Made by a program: the position numbers and the translations under genes. A stretch of 64,000 nucleotides of DNA, taken from NCBI GenBank assembly GCA_963971285.1, contig OZ020260.1, forward strand, positions 8,094,798 to 8,158,797, read 5' to 3'. This DNA is from Astropecten irregularis. Lineage: Eukaryota > Echinodermata > Asteroidea > Paxillosida > Astropectinidae. Shown in pieces: positions 40,000 to 53,300 of the stretch (the first letter of the stretch is position 1; every line of letters begins with the position of its first letter). The notes below the pieces were generated by a model, which saw nothing but the letters and a program-made list of their open reading frames with translations, was not told where the DNA came from and searched no databases.

Positions 40000-41101
40000 C
40001 AAAAAAAACCGCTAATGAATTGCATAATGACAATCACAATACAACTTTCATTGTTATTATTTGTTTTATAGTTAAATCTTCACTCCTCTATGTTATTGCT
40101 ACAAAATAAAAAGAGATTTGAAAACGCGATTATCCGCTTCTGTAATTTTATTAAAAAAGATAAAGCCTATATAAAATTAACGATAAAAAGGAATTCTGGG
40201 AGAATTTCTGGATTGTGTTTAAATGAAAACCGGAATGGAATTGTTCTAAAAGCTCTTCAGCAACTCCTTGCAGGATTTTTTTCAACGATCTTAATTTTTA
40301 GAACGACGCGAAATGTTATCGTCCAAATAATGTAAATTATGATTTATATCAGTTTGAACTTTCGTCCCAGCAATGATGCAAAGCATGGGCAGTAAACCTC
40401 TAAGACAATTCATATCATCGTAAGTGCCATTGGTATGGATCAACCTGTGAATATATTGTAGTATTATTTGATCAAGGCTATCATATAAGTACAGGGGTTA
40501 ATAGACTGTGTTGACGGTCTGGCCGCGGGCAACGCGGCACTTGCCTTTATCCCCGCTGAGAAAAGTGAACGCCAAATTCGTCAGGGAACGCTAAAAGTGA
40601 CCAAGGCTCAGGACAAGTTGACGGTAAAATTCGTCTTTAAGAAGTTATCAGTCTTTCCGTTCATTGCCCTAAGTCTCCCCACAAGTGCTAGTGAGTTTCT
40701 GCTAATCAGGACAATCAATGTTATAGGGGACCGTTCCAAGAGACTTACTTTCCCAAAGACGCTGCTGTATTTGTTCAGCTCATGTCCTACCCATGCCTTG
40801 GGGGTTGTTCGTAAAGTTGTACTGTAAGCAGTATATAGCGAGCTATTGATACCAGCTTCTTTTAATGATTTCATATCTGCTTGGATTATCTTTACTATCA
40901 TTTAAGTACCGTCATTGCATCTCAAGCGCTCCCGCAGAGACTAGGCAAGAACAAAAATGCATTTTGCTATTTCATGTACGATCAGTACAAAAGGCAATAT
41001 GGGTCATTATGAAAGCGACTGGTCAAATGAAAGGTCATTTTCACGGCACGTCAGCGACGAGTTTAGTAGTATGATAGTTGAACCTCGGAATGAAATTACC
41101 T
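40000..41101. other. Intergenic, no gene recognised
   Basis: AT-rich. Short ORFs at 40,090-40,335, 40,597-40,827 and the opposite strand show no family features. 40,515-40,640 is somewhat GC-richer (GGCCGCGGGCAACGCGGCAC). Confidence 0.4.
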
Positions 41102-41425
41102 TTAAAGGTGCTACCATACTTTGGTAGGAAACCAAAACATAAATGTTCACAGATTAATTTTAACTTACAAAGTATAAAGATGGTACAAACATACCGTTAA
41201 AACATTTTCTGCCTGAAATGCTGCTTTTATCCAAAATTAGTAAGACAAAGACCGACAACAGTTTTGATCTCCGAGATGAAAACCTCACAAAGTTCGCTGT
41301 TTTCTACTGTTTCCAATGATCAATTGAGCTGAAAATCTCACAGGTTTGTTTTTATTCCAAGACAAATCAAATTATGAACAGACCGCAGCTGTATTAACTT
41401 TACCAAAGTATGATACTACCTTTAA
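41102..41425 (+). mobile_element. TTAA-flanked MITE copy
   Basis: Both TTAA borders and both inverted ends are present (AGGTGCTACCATACTTTGG; CAAAGTATGATACTACCT). It is somewhat shorter than the type copy. Confidence 0.82.
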
Positions 41426-41739
41426 TAAAACCACTGTGTCGAGTTTGTAATATAAATAGGGGAAAAATTGACACAATTAAGGTTTCAGTGAAGCTTAATT
41501 TGCATGCAGAGCCAGTGATCTAACATTTGTTGAAGTCCAAAAGTAGATAAAATGTATACACCAACAAGTTTTAGCAACTGGTGGAATTTTAATAAAATGT
41601 TGGGGGAAATGAGCGCAATTAATTGTCACGTTTGGATGATCTTCTTTGTTTTACCCTGCACTCAGTGATTTTCAAAAACACTGAGCATGGACATGAATAC
41701 ATTCAAACAGCCGTAGACTGCATTCACAACTGAACCAGA

Positions 41740-42130
41740 AAAAAAGCGAAAAAAAGATCGGAATCGGTGATGGAGCCCGAGGAAAATGGTCACGTTTAGG
41801 CAACGGCCCTCGGTGTTCTTTTCAAAAGGGAAGACATTATCTTTAGCAGGGACCGTTAAGAGCTATGGTCGGCTGCGGATTGACACAGCCTTCATATGAC
41901 AGACACGAACTGCTCTATACCCGGGGATGCACGCCATCCCATTAGGCACGTTTCCATGGGGGATTCCAAAGATTGGCGATTAATGGCCAGATAAGACAGT
42001 ATCGAAGATGAGTGGAAAGGGGACATCACCTGGTCCCGACTCCACTGCCTACAGTGTTTCTGGTTTGTATAGTGTGAAGGTAATTATCATGCCCTTTCAT
42101 TAACAGGTCTTCTCTAACCTTGAAAGCCAT
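41740..42130. other. Unique GC-balanced block, possible regulatory element
   Basis: Non-repetitive within the window and of different texture from the AT-rich flanks. It contains GATTAATGGCCAGATAAGAC (homeodomain-like TAAT and a GATA site). No open frame of note. A conserved non-coding element is one possibility, but only comparison with a related genome could show it. Confidence 0.25.
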
Positions 42131-42472
42131 GAGTTTATAGACAATGACAGCATTGGGTCCGGCTAGTGCCGTCTCGACCAGGGACTAGTTTCATGGAGCT
42201 GCTTATCCCCCAAAACTTGTGAAGCATCAAAATGTGTTGCTAAGAAGAAAATACCATTGTAAACCAAGAATTCAACCATTTATACGCGAACCAAAAACAA
42301 TATCAACGCAACAACAGCATATTGATTTTACCACAAGTAATACAGATTTAGATTTTCTAACAAAACGTTTCCGAAGCAAGACGGGATAAGTCCACTCACA
42401 TTAACCCTCAACCAAATTAGACAAGACGGCAAAACATTTTCCAGCTTGTGTAATAATGATTGTAATCTTTAC

Positions 42473-43198
42473 CGTACCGGTACACACTGTTGCAGCTGTT
42501 TACTGGTATATACACTGTTGCAGCTCTTTACTGGTACACTGCTGCAGCTCTTACTGGTACACTGCTGCAGCTCTTTACTGGTGCACTGCTGCAGCTCTTT
42601 ACTGGCACACTGCTGCAGCTCTTTACTGGCACACTGCTGCAGCTCTTTACTGGCACACTGCTGCAGCTCTTTACTGGTACACTGCTGCAGCTCTTTACTG
42701 GTACACTGCTGCAGCTCTTTACTGGTATACTGCTGCAGCTCTTTACTGGTACACTGCTGCAGCTCTTTACTGGTACACTGCTGCAGCTCTTTACTAGTAC
42801 ACTGCTGCAGCTCTTTACTGGTACACTGCTGCAGCTCTTTACTGGTACACTGCTGCAGCTCTTTACTGGTACACTGCTGCATCTCTTACTGCACACTGCT
42901 GCAGCTCTTTACCGGTACACTGCTGCAGCTCTTTACTGGTACACTGCTGCAGCTCTTTACCGGTACACTGCTGCAGCTCTTTACCGGTACACTGCTGCAG
43001 CTCTTTACTGATACACTGCTGCAGCTCTTTACTGGTACACTGCTGCAGCTCTTTACTGGCACACTGCTGCAGCTCTTTACCGGTACACTGCTGCAGCTCT
43101 TTACTGATACACTGCTGCAGCTCTTTACTGGCACACTGCTGCAGCTCTTTACTGATACACTGCTGCAGCTCTTTACTGATACACTGCTGCAGCTTGCA
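42473..43198. repeat. 24-bp minisatellite, about 30 copies
   Basis: The unit is about ACTGGTACACTGCTGCAGCT plus CTTT, repeated with few changes (GGT/GGC/GAT at the variable position). The period is a multiple of three, so long open frames appear on both strands (up to 268 residues of low-complexity LLQLFTGT). No start context, splice signals or family resemblance supports coding. Confidence 0.95.
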
Positions 43199-43312
43199 GT
43201 GCATTTTTTTTTGCTGACAGAAAGCAGTGAGGGAATCCCCATGCATGTTTAACCTGACGGTAAAATTTGACCTAAAGGGTTTCAGAAATAAAAACCATTT
43301 AATGGTCTGCCA

Positions 43313-43625
43313 TTAAAAGTAGTATCATACTTTGGTAAGAAACCAAAACAGAAATGTTAACAGATTTACGTATAACTTACACGGTATGAAAATGATGGTG
43401 GTAGAAACATACCGTTAAAAATGTTCAGCCTGAAATGGTGTATTTATCCATCAGAAATTAGTAAAACAACGACCGAAAATCTTGTTGATCTTTCAAAAGA
43501 TCAAAAATAAAAGAGAAAAGACTTAAGAAATACTGTGATTGTTTTTCACTGTTTTCTCTAAAAGTGGGCACCGTATGGGACTGAAAGTTTCACAAATGAC
43601 AGTTACTGTATGTCTCGAATCTGGT
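43313..43625 (+). mobile_element. TTAA-flanked MITE, right end missing
   Basis: It has the left TTAA border and is closely related to the 29,709 copy as far as the GTGGGCACCGTATGGGACTGAAA portion. The sequence then departs near 43,615 and the right inverted end is absent. Confidence 0.75.
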
Positions 43626-45480
43626 AATAAATTCACAGCATTACAACATTAGCGAATTCAACTGATGTGTTGCGGAGTTGTGCATGTACGTCTTAAATTG
43701 TTTTACCACTACCATCCTTGAATATACACTAACCCAATGCAATAATATAAGTTAGTAACCATTCTAACCACGTTCTATACTGGAGACTGCTTCGTTTCCA
43801 AGTGACCACCGTGTTGTCCTAAAGGCATTGAAAATCCCGCTATAGAGACCGCAGCTGCGCTGACTGGCTTTAATACTCTGTTTTGTATAATTTGCCGAAA
43901 GTTCAGCCGAACTTGCCAACATGTTTACAGGCACAGAAAAACCCTTGGCTTCGCGGTCAACTCGACAGATTATTTCCCACCAAAACATTTTCTTTTGACG
44001 ATTAAAATGCGGAAAATGGGCGCAAATTACCAAAGCCCTCGGGAATTAATTTTACAAGCGGAAAACACTTGTGTATTAGCCACAAAGGCCAACCATACAC
44101 TTATTCATTCCTAGTTTTGATATTGGCGCCTCATTGTCGTTAATATGAATAGAAATTGCGCGCTTTAGTTTGACAATAGGCCTACACAATAATGTTATTT
44201 CATTAATTGTTGGCTGACTACAAACCATGTAGATTCGTATGGGGAGATATGCAGTAAGGTGGCAAATTAATTGCTAATCCTTATACTGAAAAGAGCAATC
44301 AAGGATTAAAACAGTCTTTGAAACATTCAACAGTGATCATTGACATTGAGAATACGTCGCACACTGAGGAAAGATTGGCAGCACCAGAACTCGACATGTT
44401 CAACCAGTGGCTTCATTGTGGTTATTTACTAATTGGGGGAAATGAAACACAGGTTCTGTGCATGCATGTCAGTATATTATGTTGACGGGTCTTTTTCATC
44501 AAATGTCCATGCTGAATTTGTCGCTGGCGTACTTAAAAAAACAGCAAGAGGGAAATTCATGTATAAAACTGCTGTGTGACGCTTTTCATTGTATTTATCA
44601 TTATATTAACAAAATATTTCAGAAAACACAGTATCACCTCAAAATATATGATTTGGTAATTTCATCAGACTTGTAATGTTTATATAGTACACTGGTCGTT
44701 AACGCAATCTGAATTTTGTTGCCACAAAGAACTCACAAGCTTTTGGTACAAGTATATGTATATATTGGCTTCAGTGATGCACACTCAAAATGAATAGTGC
44801 CAAAAGAGCCTTTTCATTCCTTAAAGTAACATCGAGTAGCGACTAACTTGTGTGTGGAAAAACAAGTTGTTTACACTCGTCACCTTTCTGGACGCTGTTT
44901 CTTGGCTTTGGGCTATTTGGCAAAGAAAGAGCGCCGATAAAAGTCGAAATTGGAAGAGCAAGCAGGCGTGAAATGTGATTCCAATCGACATCTATGATTG
45001 GGGTGGCCGGCAACAAAAAGTGAACAACTTGTGAAAACAGCGCCGTTTTTCAAGACCAGCCATCCGGTTAGAATGACGCGGGCACATGGTCGGAGGCCAT
45101 ACCTGAGCGTTGTCTAGCCTTTTGTCAGCCGTTTCCTTAAACGATTAACTCGCATAATTGAACACAAGAGAGCTTACCAGGGAAAGGCGTGATTTGCTAT
45201 AATGTTTTTACACAATGCCAGCAGCATTTTTTCCCACTGGTCTTTGTTGTTCACAAAATTCTTGTTAAATTTCGAACTTCAGTCACTTGGCTTAAGCCGT
45301 TGTACAAACAACGAGCGGTGACTGCACTGGTGCCACATGCTTTCATTTTGAGAAAAACAAATTTTTAACAGTATTTCTCAAAGATATATCAAACTCAGTC
45401 CGTGTAAATAAGTGTGGTCACAATGATCAAGATATTTTTAACAGCTCAGATGTTTTTAAATTGTGGCATGATTTGTAATT
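43626..45480. other. Intergenic, no gene recognised
   Basis: Unique sequence. 43,780-44,040 and 44,870-45,130 are GC-richer blocks with few simple repeats. The 89-residue minus ORF at 43,764-44,033 has no known features. Confidence 0.35.
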
Positions 45481-45587
45481 ATGAACTTAAACTCACAGAT
45501 TTTATACCAATTTCGCTATTTAAATCATTATTATCATCATTTAGTTATGCTAACAGTGACTAATAATTCAACTAACTACTTTATTTA

Positions 45588-45738
45588 CGGTCATGATGGC
45601 TCAGTTGGTAGAGGGCCTGTACGGTATTCAGGAGGTCGCCGGTTCGAATCCCGCTCCAGTCAATTTTTCTTTGTTCACTTTTCAATGACTTAAAAATTCA
45701 GTAAGTTTCCCTTTTGGTTATTGTATTTGATGATTATA
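45588..45738 (+). mobile_element. tRNA-like repeat, copy 6 (best preserved single unit)
   Basis: It has TGGCTCAGTTGGTAGAGGGC, a 17-nt middle, GCCGGTTCGAATCCCGC, then CTCCAGTCA and the common tail ending TTTGATGATTA. The acceptor stem pairs poorly at the 5' side, and there is no U33-like base in the presumed anticodon loop, so it is not called a tRNA gene. Confidence 0.8.
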
Positions 45739-48113
45739 CTTTATTTACAGTCAAAAGTGAGCTCAGTAGATATAATTGTTAAATTTGCTAACTCTATTTA
45801 ACAACCAAAAATACTAATATGTAAGTTTTCATCCGCACTGTGCAATGATGTGACGACTGACGTCAATGACCTATTTTAGAATTTGAATCTAAAAAATCAA
45901 TAATACATCCACTGTCTGATCAACAAGGTGATGTAGGAATGGGTGTATATAGTATACAGTAATAGAAATGATGAAAAGGGGAATGAACAGGAAATGAAAG
46001 GATTATGTTCTTGAAGGTAGAGATGACAGAGTCAAGATAAGGAATATGTTCAACTGTATAAAGCATGATTCCCGTTTTCTGGAAAGTACATGTATTGCTG
46101 TTACTGTCACGTTGCAGTTTGCGTTTCAAAAGTGGCGGGAAAGGAGCAAACAGATTTCCTATTTGGATAAGAGTGATGCACGCTGTATAGTCCGGCAGTG
46201 AGAGACATGTTCGTGTCCTATCAACAATCAATCTTTTCGGAAAAGCCGTAAAATGCTTTAAGTGTTACTCTTCCCGACATTAATTGTGGCGTTTTAGGTA
46301 TGCATAAACATGAACATGTCCACTTTAGTAGTACGGTACGTGCTCTACTGCGCTTAACTCGTAAGAAAACATGAAACTTTTAAGTAAAAGGCTGCGAAGA
46401 ATTTGAAAAGTCGAAACACTTGACGATATGGCTATATCTGCGTGCAGAACATCGAATGTGGCGCTATCGGCATCCGATGGATTTTTATTTTGATAACGCC
46501 CCAAGTCTATGTCAATTCATGCACTCTGACAGTTTAGTGTCTGTCTGCAACCTTTGGCGTGAAGATTTATGTATGAAACACGTCCTCCATTGCAAGTTGA
46601 CATTGCAAGTCAACGGGAAAGTTTGAAATTCTAAGTGTAGCAGTCAAATTCCATGGATGTGATGTGGAAGATAAAAGATTTACCAGGTCTGTTCATAAGA
46701 TATTCAAAACATAGCGTGACAAATAATTTAGCATAATATTTGGAAATAGGTTCTGGCATGCTAAAAATGCCGCCACAATCCCGTACCCTTTGGCCTATTA
46801 TAAAGCACGTGTTTTGCCTCATTTCATCACTGGTATGTTGCTATATTATGTGAGTTGTTCTTGTCGCGGCCTTGACATATGCTTGATTTCAAATCTGGTA
46901 TTCCCAAAATAGTTCATCTTTCAAAGTTGTTTGGTGTTAAATACATGACAATCTATGCAATGAACTGTTTCGCATATAGAAGTATGCCTATAACCGGGTC
47001 AATTAAATTCAAACAAGAAACAACATTGGCCTTCGAAATGGAAACCTATAGGGATCATACCTTACACAAAAGGTATGACGCAAAAATCAAAATATAGATG
47101 GTTCGAATTCTGTGTAAAAGCCAAATGTTGATCAAGGTGATAATGATGTTCATCTTTATGTAAAATATTTCCTGCCAAAATGTCATCAAGAAAATTGCAT
47201 CTTTGGGTTATAATATGCATCATTGGAAAGCTAGATTGGAATGATTGTTCTCTTCCCGGCAGAAAACAATATGCATCAAACTTGTTATTCAATTGTCGAA
47301 TAATCAACACCTGCTGTGAAACCGGTTCCAAATGGATATAATGATAACCTTCACAAACTACAAAAAACATTCATCAATTAAATCAATTTTAACCAGAGAA
47401 AACTCCACTAAATTAGCATATTTTTCTCATAGCATTTGGTTGGGTTTTTTCTCTCTGCCTTTTTCTCTCAGAGTGTAAAGGCATAATTATTGTTTTGGTA
47501 AAAAGTACTTTCTTGTGATCTTCTTATAACCACTTTTCAAACACATCGAGTTTGAATCCTGCAACTATCTGTGCCACCAGCTAGCAGGATCTTTCAGAAC
47601 TTTGGGCGTGGTGAGTCTTATAGCTCTGTGCTTTGCCGAAATGTAAATCAAAAATCTGATACTTACAATGAACTCTCCATGCATGGTATGTGCTGGATAT
47701 TAGACTACGTGTAAATGGTCCCATTATTTAATCTACTGGGGCTCTAAAGGTACATGTGCACTTGAATAATATTTGGAAGAGGGGAAATGACAAAGTGTAC
47801 TTTTCCTGCATGAGTGATAGTCAAAGATTTATGTAATGCAGACTGTGACTGCACACACATCAACCTGTTGTATATATGTTGCGAAAAATAATACGTAAAC
47901 AAATTCATTAAGAATATTCAACTAATTATTGGTGGCCTTTGGAAAGCAAGAGTCCACAAATGCAAGGCACTTATTCTTCAAAGCTAAGGCGAAAACAATA
48001 CAAGGCTCAGTGTCAAGCAACATAATTATTTTGGAACAAATTTCTCATCCATTTAGAACGGATAGTTAAGATGAACATCAATTTCTTTCCTTTGCTCGGC
48101 CTGAATGTTTTTA
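45739..48113. other. Intergenic, no gene recognised
   Basis: Mostly AT-rich unique sequence. ORFs of 60-103 residues on both strands lack domains, splice context or start context. Confidence 0.4.
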
Positions 48114-48470
48114 TTAAAAGGTAATATCATAATTTGGTTTTTGTCACAGAAATGCAGATTCATGAGCAAACGATATCAAGGAAAATACAGTAACGGTTAT
48201 CTGTGATTTTTTCAGGCCCATACGGTTCACACTTTTTGAGAAACGGCAATGAAAACGCCCTCAGTATTTTTAAATCTTTTCACCGTTATTTTTGATCAAT
48301 TTTCAATTTTATTGAAATGGTTTTACTCTTTTCTCGATAAATACAGCGTTTCAGGCAGAAACATTCTAAAGGTATGTTTCTACGGCCATCACCATCTTTA
48401 TATTCTGTAAGTTATAGGTAAATCTGTGAAGATTTCTGTTTATGCTACCAAAGTATGATAGTACCTTTAA
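48114..48470 (-). mobile_element. TTAA-flanked MITE copy, inverted
   Basis: TTAA is present at both ends. The interior is the reverse complement of the type copy, with GTTTCTACGGCCATCACC matching its middle. Confidence 0.8.
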
Positions 48471-48942
48471 TATCTACTTTAATTTGCACTGTACACTCAC
48501 ACATTCATTATCATACCTTATTCGAGGCATGTACGTTCTTTATGTACTGTACGTCAGTTATTATAACTGACCATACTTGTTGGCCGGGCCAAAATGCAAA
48601 ACGTCATGCCCTCCTTCTCCAAGCATTTTCCATATTTCAGGTTTTTCGTCGATAAGCTGTTTGCAGTAGTGTGTTATACAATGTACTTTTATAGAAAATT
48701 GACCGTGTTTGATATTTCTGTGGTGACGAAGACAACCATAATGTCTTGAAATTACTACCAGTATTTAAAAGTTGGTCCAGATGTATAATAAGCCAAAACG
48801 TAGTTTGATAATTTTGACTTTTTGGGGGGCAAAATCCAAATATTATGTCAATGCATGGATTTACCCACGATATTACCCATACCAACTGTGAATATGCACA
48901 ATCCACCTACATTGTACAATGTACTTCAACTACTTATATACA

Positions 48943-49075
48943 TTGAAAAGTGAACAAAGAAAAAGTGACTGGAGCGGGATTCGAAACAGCGACCAGAATA
49001 CCGCACTGGCGCTCTTAGTCTGACCAACTATACATGTAGCAACGGGCCCAGCCCTAGTAATGTTGATATGATGGT
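48943..49075 (-). mobile_element. tRNA-like repeat, copy 7
   Basis: Minus-strand copy with the GTTTCGAATCCCGCTCCAGT B-box end and the tail. The A-box half carries an insertion (TACATGTAGCAACGG). Confidence 0.68.
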
Positions 49076-49689
49076 GTCCCTAATAAATAATAATAGTCAT
49101 TTGTCTTCAAATGATTATATTTCGTATGTAAACCATATTCAAAGTGTTGTAATATTGATGATTTGCTGCAAATAGCTCAGATCGAACCTATGGTGACGGT
49201 GGTGTGGACGGTGGGCCTATACATGCCGCAGCCACCCCATGATGATGAGGCTAGATCATTGCAGCAAGGGAAGAAGCCCACAATAATGATATTAAGTACT
49301 GTATAAAGACGTTATTTCCTTCTTGTTTGAAACATTATACTATTTGAAATACCAATGTATTTCTACATTGCTGCCATTACCTTCTCGTTGATATCATGAC
49401 AGGCGCCCTCCCTCTCAAGATTATTCATTAATTTATCTGACGGCTGTTTCCTGCACTTCAAGATGCGCACTTTGGCAAAACGAATTTCGGGAAACGTTTT
49501 AATGACTATAATGTTAATAGTGTACATGGCCTTGAATACAACTCATCGGGTAATCGGTGAAATGATATTCATTCTATTTCAATTTACAGAACACATTTTA
49601 TTTTATATAAATTTTCTTCAGAAATATAAGTCACGGTGTGGAATACAAGAAAATGTATAACGATGGAAATATGGTGACAGGAAGCCGGA

Positions 49690-49935
49690 GCTTATGAGAG
49701 AACACCAATAACTGCAGCTGTACCTATGGAAACTGCCAACTCATGGGAAGCGCAGGCGTGGTTGGCCTTAAACTACATGGAGAGATGTCATTCAGAGAGA
49801 TCTCTCACTCCTAAACACTGGGTGGTCAGTTGAAGATGCAGAAGTGGCAGCTCAAGACCGTGGTCCATTTGGAAGTTTTTTTTCTCACGTCAGGCAGCAA
49901 GTGCAATGCATGAAGCTTTCCAGTCATAGTTAGTT
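49690..49935 (+). pseudogene. Non-LTR retrotransposon polymerase-tail remnant
   Basis: With one stop, the frame from about 49,750 reads KRRRGWP*TTWRDVIQRDLS LLNTGWSVEDAEVAAQDRG. This matches the common (K)RxRGRP..TWRxx...RDL...W.E..E.AQDR ending of non-LTR polymerases. It is heavily decayed. Confidence 0.7.
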
Positions 49936-50054
49936 ATGAGAGCATGCCTATAATTATGACACATGCAGAGAAACAAAGAAATCATTAGGACATATAGAAA
50001 CAACAAGAACTGAACAAAATACATACATTTAAATAATTAAGTTGAACGATGGCA

Positions 50055-50328
50055 ATTAGACTTGCCCTTCACCGACATACATGTGTACTGTTCATCAGTG
50101 CACATGAACAAAATCATGCGCTGGCTCAGATGGGATTCGAACCCACGGACCTCCTGCTTAGGCCTAGTGGTGCAGATGCCACAGGCCCGTCCCAGGAGGT
50201 TGTGCCGGTCCGAATCCCACCTGAGCCAGTGCCTGATTGTTTCTATGTGCACTCAAATGGTACCGAGTACATGTATATACAATGTGCAGAGCTCATGTAC
50301 GTCTGTGAAGGGCAAGCCTAATTTGCAT
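50055..50328. mobile_element. Second type of tRNA-like foldback
   Basis: Head-to-head pair: GATGGGATTCGAACCCACGG on the left and GGTCCGAATCCCACCTGAGC on the right. Each is next to CTGGCTCAG / CTGAGCCAG. Outer arms TAGACTTGCCCTTCACCGAC and GTCTGTGAAGGGCAAGCCTA are inverted. The tRNA-like core differs from the nine copies above, so the same layout arose from a different tRNA-like sequence. Confidence 0.75.
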
Positions 50329-53300
50329 ACTTCTATTTCCCCGATTTCTTACAATGGAATAACGAATTTAACAGGCTTTAGGCCTATACCAATTTGATCA
50401 CGAAATGAGTTATTTATTTACTTTGCAGGGCGCGTTTATATACCATATCAAAATTACCTTGAAAGGAAAATTATTCGGTAGGATTATAGCCGAGTCCTTT
50501 AACTGGAGTTCTACAATCACGTATCAGTGAAATGCTGGATGCTCTATCCAGCTAGAGGTTAACAGTTATGTTATAATAGGCGTGATAATTGAGGGCAAGA
50601 CAAACGATATTATTAAATGGGCCCACTACTTATCCCCTATCACCCATCGCAGTAATGAATAGAACCGGCTAACCCAAGTCCTATTTGGTATTGTTGTCCA
50701 AACTATTAGGGCATCGTAATCCCTCAGCAAGCTCCCTACTGAGGCTAATCCTTGCTCACAATCAAACCGCTGGAATCACCCAACTCCAGGTCTTACTTCC
50801 CACTCAATAGACCAAAATATGATGTCTGCTTTATCCGCTCACAGACTTTCCTTTCACCAATTCTCTGGGGGCTTTGTGACTAGATTTACAGAGGACTCTT
50901 GAAGATGACAACTTTCTTCAATTAGTAGTCCGGGTTTTGTTGCGCGAGCACTCACCTCAAATCAAGTAGACAGAAGCCGCGAAATGTTACCAGCTTGTCA
51001 GGTCGGATTTGCGGGTCATCGCGGCCGGAGTATCGCCTGGCCTTGCCGGTCTATTGTCCGAGTGGGCAGTTGACCGGCCCCACCAAGATGAACATTTTCG
51101 GTGTGCTGACACCGACGCTCGATAAACTCGTCTGCCTGTATTGTCCAGGGATTGGTGATCTGATGGTGGAACAACAGCTCCAGTTTGATCGGACAATAGC
51201 GAAGGAAGCTGGAACATAATCACATTAACCTTGCAAGGCAGTGTGGGTTGTTGACCCACTAATTGGGTGCCTTGTGATCGATCCTAGGTTTCTTTTGAAT
51301 GCGACCGACGACCCCCTAGTTTATTTAAGGGCTTTAAGATGCAAAAAAATAATCAGCAAAATCGTAGGTGAAAGAAAGTGGGTATCAGAGCGGTGATAAA
51401 GAAGTTAAGGCTTCTTTGTATGTCAATGTGTTGATTTCATTAAAGAATTGATTCTGAGGTGGCCGTTTATAATTGAAATATAATTGTATCTGTAAGTCAG
51501 TTGATATATAATGTCTTTCTGGTCGCCTTTTCCCTCGGTTTGTTCCAGGGGCTAAATTGCTAATGTGTCTGAAAAAACTATCGTTCTTTGTTAATAATTT
51601 GATATACCGATAGCATTTTAAAATCAAAGTAGACTTGACGATTTATATTAGTCCAAAATTGGTTTATGCTAATTGCCAGAAGCAATCATTCGTCATACAT
51701 GTATTTTGGAGAACTACCATGGTACTGCAATGTATGTCCTTTGTTTCTGGCATTCCAGTCTTTGAATCGCGCTGTTACGGGAGGGAATGTGGATTCTTCA
51801 GTTGGACATTGAATTTTTGATAGTCAATATTAAATTTCTGACCAAAATGACTCGAGTGGACTGAATTCCTCTTCCTAACGTTCAGCTTTGATTTTCCCGT
51901 ATCATTTTGGGGGACGAAGCTGCTGATGATCTTCCGTTCAACCGCAGGTGTATCGCATTTCACAAGTTAAACTGAAGGCTTGTCCAGTCAGGACGATACA
52001 ATGGCCTTAGAAAAACAGTTTAAACCCCCTTATTGTCGGTCGGACATCGCCCCTTGCTGCTCCGGACTCTTCCCACTCTCGCCCTTTCATCGGTCTCAAA
52101 TCTCTTATGGAAATTACGAGCGGCTTTGCCGACAGAAGATGCGATGAGGGGGAAGGGGAACTTAAAAGTGCCAACCGCCTCTTATTCCCAAATTGAATTA
52201 GTGCATTCCTAATCAGTAGCTGCCCAATCGCTGATAGAGTCTTCACACCTAGCTTTCATCATTATAATGATTGGTATTTCCTGACACCGTCAAATTAAGC
52301 AGAGGTGAAAATAAGGAATGCATGGACTCAGAAATATTCCCAAGGATTTGAATATTGATAATAAATATACAGTGATGAGCCTTGTTCGGCATCTGATTTC
52401 CTGCTCCTTTCCCTATTTGCCAATAATACAATGGGGGTGACATCTTCACATATAATTCAACTGAAAATGCGTAAAATTGGTAAAGTTTATTGCCCCATCA
52501 ACTTACGTCTTTTGACGGATGTTTCATGTTGCATTTTCTATTTCTGTGTTTCGATATATCATTGTGCTTTGTATTTCCTCACAAGAAATTCATAGACGCA
52601 AGTATTGATCAGTGTACATGTATATGCAATGTCATAAATGTGATAGTAAAAAAAGGCCCCCTATTCTACAAAACCAATTGTTATCTTTATCTAAAGTCGT
52701 TGTTCTCAAACATAAAACAGCCGCCGTCCTATAAGTTTCCAATTATCTTTTCCCTTTTAGGTTTGTTTTTAATCCCTATTGATCTGTAAATCGCCTGTTT
52801 ATTCAGTTAGACGATTCTTTGTGTCGGCAGTTTTTGAACATAATGTTTACTATCGGTGTGTCTTACATCTTAGACACGTTGCTTTAATGAGAGCTCAGTG
52901 ACAGCGATTACCGTGCCAGACAATCGAAGCACCTTGAAGAGTTTGGAGGAGGAGGTTAACTGACAACGCCCTCATGTTACCTCTACCACACGGACTTTAA
53001 AGACCATTCGCTGTATACGTGTCATGAGTACTGCACAAAGTATCAAGGTTGGCTCAACATGCTGCCATTGTAGGCCTATTCTACGAAAGAAAATGGAAGC
53101 TTCTGTATATTATTGCTGCCCAAAATAACTTAGAGCTCAGCTTATTGTCAGAAATTACTTTTATTACGGAGTTTGATTAAGGTGGTTGTGATCACACAAT
53201 TGAATTGTAGCACAGGGGGTTGCACATGGTATAATTATTCTGAAGGATTGTGTTTTTCTTTTGCAAATTACGACTTGTCATCCACGGAAAGGACACACGA

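Noticed and set aside
42446-43252. 268-residue LLQLFTGT-type ORF and its shadows on both strands
   Set aside because: A 24-bp period keeps several frames open at once. No start context, splice site or family support.
45594-45663. Functional tRNA gene
   Set aside because: A and B boxes are good, but the acceptor stem is imperfect, the anticodon loop lacks the expected U33, and nine or so similar copies carry a common repeat tail.
50995-51259. Overlapping ORFs of 74 and 90 residues in a GC-rich block
   Set aside because: No family resemblance. The opposite-strand overlap is typical of GC-rich chance frames.
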